Origin: Rhynchopus sp. YZ270_cl-10
Lineage: Eukaryota > Euglenozoa > Diplonemea > Diplonemida > Diplonemidae
Assembly (NCBI GenBank): GCA_964035575.1
Contig: OZ037872.1
Span: 930,001-994,000, forward strand
Length of the DNA: 64,000 nt
Reading direction: 5' to 3'
Below the pieces are notes generated by a model. It searched no databases and was not told the DNA's origin. It was given only the letters and a program-made list of their open reading frames with translations. The position numbers were made by a program, and so were the translations under genes. Shown in pieces: positions 50,431 to 59,530 of this stretch. Within the stretch, counting starts at the first letter, position 1, and the number at the start of each line of letters is the position of its first letter.

Positions 50431-50949
50431 GTGTGTGTGTGCGTCCCACCAAAAAATTGCTAAGTACCGTTAAAAAATGGCACCCCCCTATGGCAGGGAC
50501 CTGTCAGGGACCTGTCAATATCGGCCCCTCCAGGAGCACCATTTAAATTTTCACATTTTTATAGGGTATTTTCCCCTGTTTCCAGGTGTATTTTTGGGTG
50601 TCCTGCAGGGTGCATCCAAAAAATTAGAAAATTTAAAAACGAAAACGAAAACGCCTTATTTTGGGGTGATCTGGGGACTTTTTTTTCAAGATTATTCACC
50701 AGCCATTCACAAAAATTCACAACGAGGCGAAAACACACGTGATACACCATGTGTGGGATCTTTTGTGAATGAATGTGAATGAATGTGAATTTTTGTGAAT
50801 TTTTGTGAATTTATGTGAATCGCTAGTGCAGGTTTTGTGAATTTTTGTGAATTTATGTGAAGGTTTTCTGCAGGTGTTGTGAATTTATGTGAATTTTTGT
50901 GAATTTATGTGAATCGCTAGTGCAGGGTTTGTGATTTTTTTTGGGTTTG

Positions 50950-51236
50950 CAGTACTGTACTGTACTGTACTGTACTGTACTGTACTGTACTGTACTGTAC
51001 TGTACTGTACTGTACTGTACTGTACTGTACTGTACTGTACTGTACTGTACTGTACTGTACTGTACTGTACTGTACTGTACTGTACTGTACTGTACTGTAC
51101 TGTACTGTACTGTACTGTACTGTACTGTACTGTACTGTACTGTACTGTACTGTACTGTACTGTACTGTACTGTACTGTACTGTACTGTACTGTACTGTAC
51201 TGTACTGTACTGTACTGTACTGTACTGTACTGTACT
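50950..51236. repeat. 5-bp tandem array, unit TACTG
   Basis: About 57 copies; contains GTAC at each unit junction. Confidence 0.97.
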
Positions 51237-51247
51237 CCCAATCCCCC

Positions 51248-51438
51248 GTGTATACTGTGTATACTGTGTATACTGTGTATACTGTGTATACTGTGTATAC
51301 TGTGTATACTGTGTATACTGTGTATACTGTGTATACTGTGTATACTGTGTATACTGTGTATACTGTGTATACTGTGTATACTGTGTATACTGTGTATACT
51401 GTGTATACTGTGTATACTGTGTATACTGTGTATACTGC
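51248..51438. repeat. 9-bp tandem array, unit TACTGTGTA
   Basis: About 21 copies, the complement of the CACAGTATA arrays. It abuts a satellite A module on its right, as at 23232 and 61729. Confidence 0.97.
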
Positions 51439-51761
51439 GGAAATTGACCAAAAACGAGAACTTGTCCATTTCGGCAAATTGACCCCACCACTGGCCGGGC
51501 GGATTCCGGAAATGCAAATGCCGTCGTTTAAACTGGTAGAAACACGGGTAATCGGTTATGCACCACACCAAAAACCAAAAAAAAATCACAAAAAATCACA
51601 AAAAAGCACAAAAATTTACAAAAATTCACAAAAATTCACAACGAGGCGGAAACACACGTGATACGCGGGTGTGTAGGTTTTCGTGAATATTTGTGAATAT
51701 TTGTGAATTTTTGTGAATGGCTAGTGAATAATCTTGAAAAAAAAGACCCCAGATCACCCCA

Positions 51762-52083
51762 TATTTGGGCTTTTTCGCGACCGCTCTTTCCAATCAAAAA
51801 TTATCGACCCTATTTTTTTCGGACCTGGTATGGTCATTTGACACCCTCAGCCAACATCAGCCAAAAAGTCACTTTTTCAAAAACGGATTCTCGCATTTGA
51901 AGGTGCAAAAAAGGTTCAGATCGCTTCAAAACGTGCGTTTTGAACCGAACGACAACCCTCTCTGAATTCACGACATTTTTTCTCGACCCGATTAGTGGAG
52001 TAGATATTTGTTATTACCCCCTGGTTACCCTACTGACACATTTTCAAAAGAATGGGCGTAAAAAATAAACACAGTGATGTTCT
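51762..52083. other. Intergenic region, downstream flank of the receptor gene
   Basis: No gene recognised. AATAAA-type sequence on the - strand side lies close to the stop at 52084. Confidence 0.4.
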
Positions 52084-54018
52084 TCAAGAGAAACGCACTC
52101 TCAGGGTCTTCACAACTTCTTCATAAATGGCGCCCTGCTTCTCCTTGTAAGATGCAGAAATGACCTCAAGATGCTCCTGGTTGCTCTGTCCCTCAACAAG
52201 GGCGGCAAAAGAGGCACTCACCTGGTTCACCTTGTCACCCAGCTCATACATCCACTCGTCACCAGCACCCCTCTGCATCTCCAGCACATTGTACATCACC
52301 TGGTGTGCGCCCTTCAGCTCAAAGTCAGAAGAAAACACACCAACGGCCTCTGCTTCCACCTGTCCTGTGGCGGTTTCGTTGATCGTCGCAAAGAAGAGCA
52401 TCGACCCTGTGTACTTCAGACAAGTCTTCGCCAGGTAACGTGACTTCCCAACCACATCGCCAAGACACATGAACGCCTTCACAGACTTTGTACCGCAGTT
52501 GGCAACAGTAGACGCGCCAGTCGCAACACCCATGCCAAGTGGCACATCCTTGGGCAGCGAAGCAGACACGGTGTCCTTGAGAAGAAGCCCCACGTGGCAC
52601 GCCTTCACCTGATGGGTGGCACACTGCGATGCAGCGTTCAGTGTGATCGTGGTGTAGTCGCCGCTAGTGTACAGCATGACTCCGTTGTTGCCCGACGACG
52701 TCACAGATGCGAGCCCATCCAGAATGACATTCGATGTTCTGCAGATCTCTTGCGGATCTCCCTTCTTCGCTGCAGTGGTGTACACACAGAAGACAGAACA
52801 CTTCTTCTTCGTGGCAGCCATGCGCAACTGCTGCGACACCTTCGTGGAACCGGCAATCGCCGACTGTGTGTGCCGAGAGTTTCTTGACGCAGATGATACT
52901 GTCCCAGATCTCTTGCTGTGCGAGTCACTTCTCGACTGAGACTCTTCCTGGTCCTCTGTGTCATCCTCAGCAAACAGCGCCTGCGGCATGTACGCCTTGT
53001 ACTCCTGGATACGCTTGATGATGTGCATAAAGGCCTTCTGGATCCCATTCGGGTTCTCAAGCTTGTTCAGATACTCCACCTTCTCAAACTCCATCGCAGC
53101 AATCGCAGACGCACACCGCTCTGCAATCACGTTGTTGTTGAACTGCTTCTCGTACATGCTCTGGCTGCGTCTCGCACGCACCACAGCACCAGCAATGATG
53201 ACCAGAATAAGTACCGCACCAACAATGATAAGCGCAATGTGCCACCCCTCAAGCTTAAAGTCGTCGCCAACATTCAGCAGTGCCGTCTTCTGCAGGGGTG
53301 GGAGGTTCAGCGACTTCCTGTACAGCGGCAGCAGGGTCTCCCGTCCTCCCTTCTTCTCAATCACAGCATCCCATGCATCCTGCAAGGCCTGTGGTGCCTG
53401 CTCCACTGTGATCACGTCACGCATCGCCAGGTCCACAACCTTCCCTACTTCTGTGATGAAGTCTGCTGCACCAGGAATACGTAGGTCAATCACAACGTTC
53501 TCATTGTTCAGGATTTCACGTGTTGTCGACAAGAACGAGGACACAAGGTATTTTGGCAACTTCGACTCCCACAACTGTGGCAGCAGCTGCGACGTTCTCC
53601 ACGGCTCAAGACCATCGTCCAGGACAACGTCGTAGGCAGAGTTCTCAGGTCTGTTGCAGAAAGAGAGGAAGTCGTACGCTGCCTGCACGTTCCTGCTGTG
53701 GTTCGCAACAGTCCCGATGAACCCTCCGTACGCAGCAAACGGGGCACTGTTGATCATGCGTCCCTGTTTGTCCTTCTTTGTTGAATACGGGCACTCCTTC
53801 GCTGTGCACTGTGTCAGCTTCCCGTCCACGTTCACCTCAGTCGACCCAGGGAACACTGTGTGCTTCAGGTGCGGTTTTGCGAAGGAGTCAATAGTGTGTG
53901 ACTTGATCATAGCGTAGCTCGACCAGAAAGAGTAGAACGCACATGTTCCATTCTGGAACTTGTACCCAGCATGGCGGTACCTGTTGTTGCCGTCGCGTCC
54001 ATCACATCTGTTCGACAC
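52084..54018 (-). CDS. Receptor-like protein: solute-binding domain, TM helix, degenerate cyclase domain (5' end missing)
   Basis: 644 codons from a GTG; there is no plausible ATG, and the frame reads a little further upstream into protein-like sequence, so the N-terminus is missing or lies in another exon. Residues about 1-240 resemble the C-terminal half of a bacterial-type extracellular solute-binding domain (INSAPFAAYGGF, VVIDLRIPGAADF, REILNNEN). A single membrane helix spans about 259-280 (IALIIVGAVLILVII). Residues about 405-575 resemble a class III nucleotide cyclase (MGVATGASTVANCG, CLGDVVGKSRYLAK). The first metal-binding Asp position appears replaced (SVFCVYT where FADI is usual), so the domain may be non-catalytic. 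The fusion type is known from algae and other protists. It would bind a ligand outside the cell and signal through the inner domain. The right border abuts the Polinton-like block. Confidence 0.8.
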   Translation of the reverse strand: MSNRCDGRDGNNRYRHAGYKFQNGTCAFYSFWSSYAMIKSHTIDSFAKPHLKHTVFPGSTEVNVDGKLTQCTAKECPYSTKKDKQGRMINSAPFAAYGGFIGTVANHSRNVQAAYDFLSFCNRPENSAYDVVLDDGLEPWRTSQLLPQLWESKLPKYLVSSFLSTTREILNNENVVIDLRIPGAADFITEVGKVVDLAMRDVITVEQAPQALQDAWDAVIEKKGGRETLLPLYRKSLNLPPLQKTALLNVGDDFKLEGWHIALIIVGAVLILVIIAGAVVRARRSQSMYEKQFNNNVIAERCASAIAAMEFEKVEYLNKLENPNGIQKAFMHIIKRIQEYKAYMPQALFAEDDTEDQEESQSRSDSHSKRSGTVSSASRNSRHTQSAIAGSTKVSQQLRMAATKKKCSVFCVYTTAAKKGDPQEICRTSNVILDGLASVTSSGNNGVMLYTSGDYTTITLNAASQCATHQVKACHVGLLLKDTVSASLPKDVPLGMGVATGASTVANCGTKSVKAFMCLGDVVGKSRYLAKTCLKYTGSMLFFATINETATGQVEAEAVGVFSSDFELKGAHQVMYNVLEMQRGAGDEWMYELGDKVNQVSASFAALVEGQSNQEHLEVISASYKEKQGAIYEEVVKTLRVRFS

Positions 54019-54020
54019 AC

Positions 54021-54230
54021 TTAAGTTGTAACCAACCCATTCCCAAGCACAACATTATGCCTCTTAGAGATGTTAGCCAGTACATCAAGTACCTTCTTGT
54101 TGTCTCTTTCTTCTTGCTTCTCTTGCTTCTCCTCCATATCTACCCCACTACCCTCCGCCAAATCACTCCAGGTTCTCTTCCTCCCTGATACCCTTTCACT
54201 ATCCCTCACTAGATTTGACCAGGATGACAT
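54021..54230 (-). CDS. Small charged protein of the Polinton-like block
   Basis: 69 codons, rich in Glu, Lys and Arg (EEKQEKQEERDNKKV), with no recognised domain. It starts three bases after the stop of the penton-like gene in the arrangement TAA-AAA-ATG, the same as the junction before that gene, which suggests it belongs to the block. Its last codons overlap the upstream extension of the receptor frame, so its natural end may have been replaced at the junction. Function unknown. Confidence 0.5.
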   Translation of the reverse strand: MSSWSNLVRDSERVSGRKRTWSDLAEGSGVDMEEKQEKQEERDNKKVLDVLANISKRHNVVLGNGLVTT

Positions 54231-54233
54231 TTT

Positions 54234-54974
54234 TTAGTACGAAGATTTTACTTTGCGAAGGATAACATGATAGTTGACGTTCTCCCCTTGGTTGTTGATG
54301 CGCTTCCCATTCTGGTCTGTGAGCCAGAACCTTATGCTGTTGATCTGGGTCTTGTTGGTGGGGACATAGTACGAGCTGCCAGGTTCTACCACGTTGTACA
54401 AACTACTAGGAGGGAGGGATGGTGGGCTGACAACATACAAGATTTGCGACTTGGTGCCTGATGTGCCTGTGTTGTGGTAAGAGTACTTTGGGTTCACAAG
54501 ATCACAGTGTACAACAACTGCTTGGATTCCGTTCGTGATGTCTGCGACGTGAGGCGCAATGTTCACACCTGCACTTATGATGGTGTTCTCAGCAAAACCT
54601 AAGATTCCATAGAAGGGGCCTGTTCTAAAGTTCACTTGATAGTTAGCAGGTAGGGTGATCTTAATCTTCTGCAGGGCTAGGATGGGCTCGATTGTGATTT
54701 CCGATGGTATGTGGTCGTTGATCTCAGAGATGCTGTAGTTCCCGTCACCGAACCCTATTGTCTCCCATGAAGAACCGTTGTCACGACTCCACTCAAAGAA
54801 GTTGTTGCCTTGCTGCTGGCTGATGTTTGTCCATGAGTAGTACTGACTGCTCTTGATGAGACTGATCTCGTAGCTGTCACCTTCGTCAAGGTATATGGGA
54901 GGGTTGTAGGCTACAGTGAAGTCAGTGGAGATGGGTTCTCCTTCAGAGGAGACAAAGAGTGAGAGTTGTTCCAT
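54234..54974 (-). CDS. Penton-like minor capsid protein (Polinton/PLV type)
   Basis: 246 codons. The N-terminal pattern (LSLFVSSEGEPISTDFTV, then YEISLIKSSQYYSWTNI) and the C-terminal pattern (INSIRFWLTDQNGKRI, then YHVILRKV) are typical of the penton-like minor capsid proteins of Polintons and Polinton-like viruses. These form the vertices of the icosahedral shell with a single jelly-roll fold. It is packed between two small genes with three-base gaps. Assigned by motif recognition; a profile search should confirm it. Confidence 0.75.
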   Translation of the reverse strand: MEQLSLFVSSEGEPISTDFTVAYNPPIYLDEGDSYEISLIKSSQYYSWTNISQQQGNNFFEWSRDNGSSWETIGFGDGNYSISEINDHIPSEITIEPILALQKIKITLPANYQVNFRTGPFYGILGFAENTIISAGVNIAPHVADITNGIQAVVVHCDLVNPKYSYHNTGTSGTKSQILYVVSPPSLPPSSLYNVVEPGSSYYVPTNKTQINSIRFWLTDQNGKRINNQGENVNYHVILRKVKSSY

Positions 54975-54977
54975 TTT

Positions 54978-55625
54978 TTATGAGTTGACTTCTTGTGTGA
55001 GGAGTTTGTGTTCCTCTACATCTATCTCCTTATTGTTCAGAAGCCAGTCAAGGATAGTGGCTGCTTCTTGTTTGATTGCTTGACTTGTATTACCTGCCTT
55101 CTTTCCTCCTATCAACAACGTCAGTCTATTCATTGCACCCTCGGTGTCCATTTGATACACACCACTCCCACTCTTGTTCCCCTTACTTTTACCCTTACCT
55201 TTCCCTTTCCCTTTACCTGTCGATGGTGTCGGAGGATTGTTGATGGTGCTGTGGTATCTGTTATTGACCCAGGATTGTGTCGACATCGGACCCAGGTTCG
55301 GTGTCAAATTCGCAGTCGGGTTCGGTGACGGGATAGGTTCTGGGGTCTGCATACTACTAATATGTGATAAAGCTTCTTGGAATGATGTCTGGTCTGAAGC
55401 ACTCGAGGTTGTCATCGGTTGTGATGTGGATGTTGAGGTTGATGTTAGAATAGCTGATAAGAAGTTGTCAGTTTGGTCTCCCTCATCTGAAGTCTTGATA
55501 GGTGCATCATTGTTCGGGGGTTCTTGTTCGTTGAGAATATCAGATCGTTGTTGTGCTATGGAGTCCTTCAGTCGACCAATATCGCGTAGAAGCTTCTCGA
55601 GACTTGATGTATTGTTCAGTTGCAT
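54978..55625 (-). CDS. Ser/Thr-rich protein with a GK repeat, Polinton-like block
   Basis: 215 codons. The N-terminus is helical (SLEKLLRDIGRLKDSIAQQ), the middle is Ser/Thr/Pro-rich and low complexity, then a basic run GKGKGKGKGKSKGNK, and the C-terminus is helical again (AATILDWLLNNKEIDVEEH). The basic stretch might bind nucleic acid. I do not recognise the family. It starts 17 bp from the divergent ATPase start and is followed by the penton-like gene after three bases. Confidence 0.6.
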   Translation of the reverse strand: MQLNNTSSLEKLLRDIGRLKDSIAQQRSDILNEQEPPNNDAPIKTSDEGDQTDNFLSAILTSTSTSTSQPMTTSSASDQTSFQEALSHISSMQTPEPIPSPNPTANLTPNLGPMSTQSWVNNRYHSTINNPPTPSTGKGKGKGKGKSKGNKSGSGVYQMDTEGAMNRLTLLIGGKKAGNTSQAIKQEAATILDWLLNNKEIDVEEHKLLTQEVNS

Positions 55626-55642
55626 TTTTGTTATTGAAAAAA

Positions 55643-56383
55643 ATGATACGCAATTACGTTACGAGGAATGAGTCACCTGAGGATGATGAACATTCAAAGC
55701 TTCTTCCGTCGTGGCCATTCAGGATGTTGTCTGTCGGATCTTCTGGGTGTGGGAAGAGCACAGTGATGGGGAATATGCTGATGAACAAGGAGTTGAAGTT
55801 ACCGTTTGACAGGGTTTTCGTTATCAGCACAACACTGCACCAAAAGATCTACCAGGTTATGATGGAACACTTTGCAGACATTGACGAGAAGATACGAAGT
55901 GAGCTGGAACGGGAATTGAAGAAGAAGAAGGTGAGTGAGGAGAAGATCGACGAGACCTTAGAAGCCTTGAAGCCAACAGCAGAGTTCTTCGACAGTGCGG
56001 GTGAGTTCGATGTGGAGGACCTTGACGCAAACCAGAAGAACCTTGTGATCTTAGACGACATTGTGATGGAGAAGAACCAGAGAGAGTTCATAGACCTGTA
56101 CGTACATGGACGTCATCGCAACATCTCACCAGTGTACTTGAGTCAGAGCTTCTTTGACACCCCAAAGGTGATACGACAGAACTGTAGCTGCTTCCTGCTG
56201 TTCAACATCAACAAGAAGGAGAGGCGGATGATAGCGACTTCATGCAGCGACCTTGAGCCTGATGAGTTTAACAGTATGTTTGAGGGTCTGCCCCGGTACA
56301 ACTTCGTCATGATCGACAACCAGCCTGTTGTTCCTGAACTGAAGTATCGAAGGAATTTTGATGAGATTGTGTTTCCAGGATGA
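55643..56383 (+). CDS. A32/FtsK-HerA-type genome packaging ATPase (Polinton/PLV type)
   Basis: 246 residues from the ATG at 55643; a longer frame to 55553 overlaps the divergent gene and is less likely. Walker A is GSSGCGKST (about residues 32-40), Walker B LVILDDIV (134-141), and a sensor-like region SPVYLSQSFF follows at about 160. In the middle is a charged helical insertion (about 80-110). This is the hallmark DNA-packaging ATPase of Polintons, Polinton-like viruses, virophages and related viruses, which pumps DNA into the capsid. Its neighbour on the other strand is a penton-like gene, which supports the assignment. Confidence 0.85.
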   Translation: MIRNYVTRNESPEDDEHSKLLPSWPFRMLSVGSSGCGKSTVMGNMLMNKELKLPFDRVFVISTTLHQKIYQVMMEHFADIDEKIRSELERELKKKKVSEEKIDETLEALKPTAEFFDSAGEFDVEDLDANQKNLVILDDIVMEKNQREFIDLYVHGRHRNISPVYLSQSFFDTPKVIRQNCSCFLLFNINKKERRMIATSCSDLEPDEFNSMFEGLPRYNFVMIDNQPVVPELKYRRNFDEIVFPG

Positions 56384-56770
56384 TAAGAGAAACGATGTCC
56401 GACAAGACAAGAGACTCAGAACCGAAGGTTCCTGCTGCTGTGTCCAACAAGACAAGAGATGTCAGTTCCAGTGGTAGTGTTGGGAGTAAGATTATCACAG
56501 TGATGTGTTGTAGAAGCAAGTGTGTTGGCAACCCTAATGTGGTTGTCAAACGTTAGTCTTTATCTGTCAGACCAGGCTTCCGCCTGCTACATCCTTCTTG
56601 CGAAGAGGTGTACTGTCTGTCTATCTTTGTGTGTGTGAATAGCAATGTATCAAATCCAATGTACCCCTCCTCACCCCTTTATTTTCTTCTTAACTTTCAC
56701 TCATTGTCCACCCTCCATCATCCACCCTCTTGTCCAATACTCACCTACACACCAACAGGCAATTTACACC
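56384..56770. other. Intergenic region between ATPase genes
   Basis: No gene seen. C/T-rich DNA before 56771 resembles the leaders of the host genes at 5062 and 7103. Confidence 0.5.
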
Positions 56771-58273
56771 ATGGCAAAATACAACAAGATGTGGAAGGCT
56801 CTGGCTCTCCGCATGTGCAGCACCACAGCACGGTCAGAGAAGGAGGGATGGCAACTAGTCGGCGAGAAGGGGCCTACTGTGTTTCAGGGTTTTGTCAGCA
56901 TTGTTGGCCTTGCAGGAGCGTGGTGGGTAGCGTACGACTCATACATCAAGACTCCCTACTATCTCGACAAAATGCTTCGAGATGTTGTCACAACGAAGTA
57001 CGACCCCGAAATGCCGGAAGGCATGACATACATCAAGAGAGCGCAAGATGATGACCTGAAGGAGAAGCTGTACAAAAATTTCTACGGCAGTAGAGCAAGG
57101 GGATTCTTCATGTTGATGGGTGAGAGCGGCTCAGGCAAAACCACAATGATGCAGAATCTGCTCCTAAAGGAGTATGAGGACGGTGTGATCTTCGTGAAAA
57201 TCAATGCAGTTAACCTGGTGAACGTACCTATACAAGATATAACGGGTGTATTTGAAGAGACCGTGTTGCGCAAGTTCGCTGACTGCAAGAACCACCCGCG
57301 CCGTAAGCTTGACTTTGACGACTTCATCGGACACGCCAATGGTGTCTGGCTCAAGAGCCAGAAGAGGTGGCAGACGTGGCTCAGCAACATGTGGTACAAG
57401 AAGAAGGAGCACCCGCTGATCATCTACATCACTCTGGACACGAAGGATACAAAGCTCGAGCACGAGACTATGCAAGCTATTGCCGTGGCTGTTGGTGGAA
57501 TGGCAAGCAAGCTTTCATCGCAGGCGAACAAGTGCAGGACCATTCTCGAGTTCTCCAAAACAGGAATCTCGGACCATGTCCAACAGGTCCGCGGTGATTA
57601 CGACGATTTCGAAGTGAATGCAATGACAGAGACGGAATTCCAGGAGATTGGAAAGCAGGTGTTAAACGTGGAGGATCCCGAGAATCTTGTTGAGCCGTAT
57701 CTCAAGTACTATCACGACTGGTTGGGAGGACACACTAAGGGCTTGGTGCAGCTTGATACGGGAAAGGAGCCTGCGGGACCCAAGAGTATGCACCGTTTTG
57801 TTGCCTTTTTGTACAATATGATTTTTAACCACACATCTCATCGCAGTTGCGTCTGCCACCCCTGAAACAAAGGATAAGGTTTTGGAGCAGCTGAAGGCAG
57901 GTATGTTGTTGTTGGGGTGGGTAGTTTGTCAATTATGAGACCCACGTATTGCACAGGGATCGATACGGAGTTCAAGGCTTCTGTAAAACAACTTCGCAGA
58001 GAACAACCTGAAGCATTCAAGCTGTTGACAGCAATCGCTGCGACTGGAGTCCAAGGTTTGTATACTGATGACCTGGGCGAAAGCGACATCATGAGTGAGT
58101 TGATGAACCGCGACTCAAGTTTGACACTGCTCCGCAAAGTGGATAAGAACAACGTGAGGATCCACCGCTACTCTCACGCGCTTTACCTGCATGGTGTGGA
58201 GGAGCCAAATCCAAAGGACGACAAGGTCAACGACGTGAAGAAGAAGTTCGGGATAAACGCCAAATCTGCTTGA
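56771..58273 (+). CDS. P-loop ATPase, three exons, possibly mitochondrial or membrane-anchored
   Basis: Exons 56771-57785, 57847-57900 and 57957-58273 give 461 residues. Intron 1 (61 bp, GTATGC to CATCGCAG) and intron 2 (56 bp, GTATGT to TTGCACAG) are canonical, and the frame continues across both (PK-IASATPETKDK, LKA-GIDTEFK). Walker A is GESGSGKT (residues 117-124), with a Walker B-like PLIIYITLD near 215-223. The N-terminus is basic and hydroxyl-rich (MWKALALRMCSTTARS), like a mitochondrial presequence, followed by a hydrophobic stretch (FVSIVGLAGAWWVAY, 41-55). Start chosen at MAKYNK because upstream in-frame sequence is leader-like. It resembles AAA/STAND NTPases of no assigned function. 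Introns mark it as a host gene rather than part of the viral block. Confidence 0.8.
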
Positions 58274-58301
58274 TTTGGGTGTGGGGTGAAGTACTTTTGT
58301 G

Positions 58302-58334
<33 letters not shown>

Positions 58335-58339
58335 GTTTA

Positions 58340-59527
58340 GGGCTTAGTTATTTTTTTTTTTGGTACGCGTCCGGGACCCCCCTCAAATTTTGAGCGCGCG
58401 CGCGCAAAAAAAAATAAAATACCAAAAAATAATAACTTGTTTTGGCTGCAAAATCAATGTTGTGCCCAAAAAAAAAATATTCGGAAAAAAAATATTCGGA
58501 AAAAAAAATTGTTGAAATTTTCCAACTTTTTTTTTAATACTTTTCTATGCACACCACACCGGCACAGTGGTCGCGCTAATTATGGGAAAAAATGGGGAAA
58601 AAATGGATTTCGGGTACGAAAAAACGTTCCTAGAAAAGGTTAGCTGGGGAGGCCCGGAAACCCCGTTTTGTGGCATTTCCGAGCCAATCCCGGCTTGTGG
58701 TGGGGCATATTCGGAAAAATGGACAAAGTTTTAGTAACTTAAATTTTCGCAAAATATGAACCCATACTCGTAAACAAGGGTCATTTTCAGGAAAATTCGG
58801 AAAATTCCGAGATTTGGAAGCAATTTTTCTCTTGAAAATCAGTGGGTTTTCAGCCCCAAAACACACCGCGATTGGAATTTCCGGAATCCGTCCGCGCTGT
58901 GGTGGGGTCACTTTGCCGAAATGGCCAATTTTTTGGTTTTGGTCAAAATCCATGTGGGTAAAGAGGGCCAAGGTAAATCCCACAACCAGGTTTTCTCTCC
59001 CTGATCCTGACGTCTTGCAACATGAAAATGCGCGAAAACACCGGCATTTGCATTTCCGGAATCCGTCCGTTCTGTGGTGGGGTCAATTTGCCGAAATGGA
59101 CAAGTTCTTGGTTTTGGTCAAAACCCGTCAGTGTAAGGTAAAGGGGGCAAGTGTTTGCCTGTAGAAACTGGAAGGGAACAGGCAGCGCCGCAGGCGCACG
59201 GTACCCAACTTTTTTTTTTTCTTTTCTTTTTTCTCCTCTTTCTTTTGACTTTCCGAGCCAATTGCGTTCCACGGCGGGGTCACATGTATATGCAAGTCCA
59301 CTATGTGGTGGTCTTACTCAACAATATTAGAACTTCTGGTTTCTTAATGAAATCCCCGTGCTGCAAAAAAAAAAACGTCCCTACCAAAACCCCCAAAAAT
59401 CCCGGGATGAAGGATGGACTTTAGCGCGAGCCCTGCACCGGCATATTTTTTTTTATTTTTTATTTTTGGATTTCCAAAAATTTGAGCGCGCGCGGACGCG
59501 TACCAAAAAAAAAAAATAACTAAGCCC
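58340..59527. mobile_element. TTA-flanked TIR element (PIF/Harbinger-like) carrying a nested hAT
   Basis: Inverted ends GGGCTTAGTTATTTTTTTTT at 58340 and its complement ending 59527, about 33 bp, continuing GGTACGCGTCC. Flanked by TTA at 58337-58339 and 59528-59530. A 3-bp TTA duplication and GGG ends fit Tourist/PIF-Harbinger elements. Without the nested hAT the element is about 310 bp. No coding capacity. Confidence 0.7.
58565..59435 (-). mobile_element. Non-autonomous hAT element, copy 3, nested
   Basis: 871 bp, reverse orientation to copies 1 and 2. The ends are CAGTGGTCGCGCTAA and TTTAGCGCGAGCCCTG, with the perfect 8-bp duplication CACCGGCA (58557-58564 and 59436-59443). Four internal modules with spacing of about 175-200 bp (58676, 58876, 59053, 59247). 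Confidence 0.88.
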
Positions 59528-59530
59528 TTA

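Larger units (their letters stand above)
50661..51761. repeat. Inverted repeat framing two head-to-tail arrays
   Basis: Arms of about 60 bp with few mismatches: TTGGGGTGATCTGGGG at 50661 and CCCCAGATCACCCCA ending 51761. Between them are GTGAATTT-type repeats (50760-50935), the TACTG array and the TACTGTGTA array, and a satellite A module. Confidence 0.7.
54021..56383. mobile_element. Polinton-like virus-type gene block (fossil)
   Basis: Four compact genes: two small proteins and a penton-like protein on the - strand, and a packaging ATPase on the + strand, divergent from a 17-bp AT-rich gap (55626-55642). No major capsid protein, polymerase or integrase is seen nearby and no terminal repeats are found, so this is an incomplete element. 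The frames present are uninterrupted, so it is either fairly young or kept by the host. The left border meets the receptor gene within a few bases. Confidence 0.75.

Noticed and set aside
52084-56383. A complete Polinton or virus spanning 52-58 kb
   Set aside because: No major capsid protein, polymerase, integrase or terminal repeats were found; the receptor and the intron-containing ATPase look like host genes.
56645-57865. Treating the ATPase gene as intronless with a start at 56645 and end at 57865
   Set aside because: Upstream codons are leader-like, and the last 26 codons lie in an intron; two GT-AG introns restore a longer conserved-looking C-terminus.
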